This document shows positions 4,954 to 6,486 of a stretch of DNA of 6,486 bases, one piece after another. A model generated the notes under the pieces. That model searched no databases. It was not told the origin of the DNA and saw nothing but the letters and a program-made list of their open reading frames with translations. The position numbers were made by a program, and so were the translations under genes. The first letter of the stretch is position 1. Each line of letters starts with the position of its first letter. Source of the stretch: JBAWAP01 sp049589355. Its GTDB lineage: Bacteria; Chloroflexota; Anaerolineae; VGOG01. The stretch spans positions 1-6,486 of the forward strand of contig JBAWAP010000365.1 of the NCBI GenBank assembly GCA_049589355.1, given 5' to 3'.

Positions 4954-6486
4954 ATGGACATCTGGGCATGGATCGCAGGACTGGCTGTGATCATTGGCAT
5001 CGCAGCCGGCATAGTTCAGGTCTTGCAGTATGTGCAGGAGCGGCGGGAGAAGAAGCGTCAGCCGACCGCCAAAGAGGCCGGCGCCCCATCTCGGCCTGCC
5101 CCCACTTTCCCCAGCAACCTGCCACCGCGGGGCGAATTCATCGGGCGGGAGAAGGAGAAGGCGCGGGTGCGGGAGACGTTGGCCTCCCGTTGGCCGCTGA
5201 CCTGCATTGACGGCATCGGCGGCATCGGCAAGACGGCGTTGGCCCTGGAGGTAGCTGGCGAGTGCCTGCGGGCCAGCAAAGGCGAAATACCTGCCAACGG
5301 CATCCCTACCTTCGACGGCTTCATCTGGACCACGGCCAAGGACCGGGAACTGGCCTTGAACGACGTGCTGGACGCCATCGCCCGCACCCTGGACTACCCC
5401 GGCATCGCCCAGCAGCCACTGGAGGATAAGCAGGAGTCAGTGCGGAAACTGCTACAAAGCAAGCGGTATCTCCTCATCGTGGACAACTTTGAGACGGTGA
5501 CGGACAACACCGTGCGGAACTTCCTGCTGCGGCTGCCGGAGCCGTCTAAAGCGCTGATCACCAGCCGGGAGCAGAAGCTGCGCCAGGCCTGGGCGGTGTC
5601 GCTCAAGGGGCTGGAGCAGGCGGAGGCGCTGACCCTCATTCGCAGCGAGGGCCGGCGGCTGGGGCTGAAATCGGTGGAGAAAGGCGAGGAGCGGGTGCTG
5701 TTGCGCCTCTATCAGGCCACGGGTGGAGCGCCGCTGGCCATCAAGTGGGCGGTGGGGCAGATCAAACAGAAGGGACAATCGTTGGACACGGTGCTGGCTG
5801 CCCTGCACGAGGCCAGGGGCGATATCTTCGAGCAAGTCTTCGCCCGTTCCTGGTCGCTCCTGACTGACGAAACGCAGCGCATCCTGATGGTAATGCCCAT
5901 CTTCGCTGCCTCTGCGTCTAGGGACGCCATCGAGGCTGCCAGCGACGTGCACCACTTCGCCCTGGACGAGGGTCTGGGGCAGTTAGTGGAGATGTGGCTG
6001 GTTGAAGCCACCGACGAGTTGGACGCCGCCAAGCGGCGGTACAGCATCCACCCGCTGACACGGGCATTTGCGAGGGCGAAGTTGGGTGCAAATGAAGGGG
6101 TCGAGTTGAGTGCATTGGAGCGAATGAGCGACTATTTCTTGGATTTCGCCAAGACTCACGGTGGCTACCAGAATTGGAAAGGGTTCGATGAGTTGCAGAA
6201 GGAACTGGCCAATATCCTTGCTGTCATCGACTGGTGCTATGAGAGAGAGCAATGGCAACGAGTCATCGAATTCTCCAACTACTTACCCAACTTCCTGCGG
6301 GTGTGGGGCTATTGGGATCAAAGAATCATCCTGTGCATGCGAGGATTTGAAGCCAGCAAGCAGGCAAAGGCTGTGCGTTGGGCAGGAGTGAATGCCTACT
6401 GGGTAGGGAGAACCTATTACTATCGAGATGATCTTGATAAGGCGCAAGCATGGGCGGAAGAGTCGTTAAAGGCAATGGAGCAAGAA
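4954..6486 (+). CDS. Membrane-anchored NB-ARC STAND ATPase with TPR-like region, 3'-partial
   Basis: 511 residues are visible and the frame runs off the right edge. GGGAG (4944-4948) lies 5 bases before the ATG. Residues 4-24 (IWAWIAGLAVIIGIAAGIVQ) form one N-terminal membrane segment, followed by a charged and Pro/Ala-rich linker to about residue 65. The NB-ARC core is complete: FIGRE entry motif, Walker A GIGGIGKT (87-94), Walker B RYLLIVDNFE (D177), sensor LITSRE (R205), GGAPLA (257-262) and the winged-helix closing motif IHPLTRAF (H366), equivalent to MHD. From about residue 390 helical repeats start (ELANILAVIDWCYEREQWQRVIEF), typical of TPR sensors. STAND proteins assemble on ligand binding, and in bacteria many act in phage defence or signalling. 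Unusually there is no visible effector domain; the membrane segment may anchor it, or an effector may lie downstream. Confidence 0.88.
   Translation, partial: MDIWAWIAGLAVIIGIAAGIVQVLQYVQERREKKRQPTAKEAGAPSRPAPTFPSNLPPRGEFIGREKEKARVRETLASRWPLTCIDGIGGIGKTALALEVAGECLRASKGEIPANGIPTFDGFIWTTAKDRELALNDVLDAIARTLDYPGIAQQPLEDKQESVRKLLQSKRYLLIVDNFETVTDNTVRNFLLRLPEPSKALITSREQKLRQAWAVSLKGLEQAEALTLIRSEGRRLGLKSVEKGEERVLLRLYQATGGAPLAIKWAVGQIKQKGQSLDTVLAALHEARGDIFEQVFARSWSLLTDETQRILMVMPIFAASASRDAIEAASDVHHFALDEGLGQLVEMWLVEATDELDAAKRRYSIHPLTRAFARAKLGANEGVELSALERMSDYFLDFAKTHGGYQNWKGFDELQKELANILAVIDWCYEREQWQRVIEFSNYLPNFLRVWGYWDQRIILCMRGFEASKQAKAVRWAGVNAYWVGRTYYYRDDLDKAQAWAEESLKAMEQE

Noticed and set aside
4316..4969. 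Minus-strand open frame opposite the toxin gene
   Set aside because: The + strand frame carries the complete nucleotidyltransferase motifs, so the antisense frame is a shadow.

Overview
The window looks like an accessory-rich stretch of a GC-rich bacterial chromosome. GC content, TTG starts, a LysM-fused solute-binding protein, an NB-ARC/TPR STAND protein and an AbiEii-type pair together suggest a Chloroflexota (Anaerolineae-like) genome. That assignment is inference from gene style; no taxonomic marker is present.

Left part (1-3095): an ABC importer operon on the + strand. It holds a 5'-truncated solute-binding protein whose visible start is a LysM domain, a spacer with an octamer-repeat hairpin, and two MetI-type permeases of 278 residues each, the second joined to the first by an ATGA overlap. 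Directly after the second permease comes a reading frame that begins like an ABC ATPase (MNLSVDGVTVAH) but stops after 12 codons. No ATPase follows, so the operon appears to be cut exactly where its motor subunit should start.

Middle part (3085-3896): a visibly less GC-rich segment that begins at this scar. It holds a small unrecognised gene interrupted by an in-frame TAA, then 362 bases without a protein gene. On the minus strand that gap contains two tandem, diverged transcription units 178 bases apart. Each has a perfect TTGACA box, a 17-base spacer and an extended -10, followed by about 85-90 bases that fold into the same three-way junction and end at a U-rich tract. Sequences in the stems differ between the copies while pairing is kept. 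This pair of candidate small RNAs is the most novel item in the window.

Right part (3897-6486): a defence-type cassette on the + strand. An antitoxin-like small protein overlaps an AbiEii-family nucleotidyltransferase toxin by 13 bases. After a 23-base gap comes a membrane-anchored NB-ARC STAND ATPase with the beginning of a TPR-like region, running off the right edge. The toxin pair could give plasmid/phage-type addiction or abortive infection, and the STAND protein is built like a threat sensor; joint action is inference.
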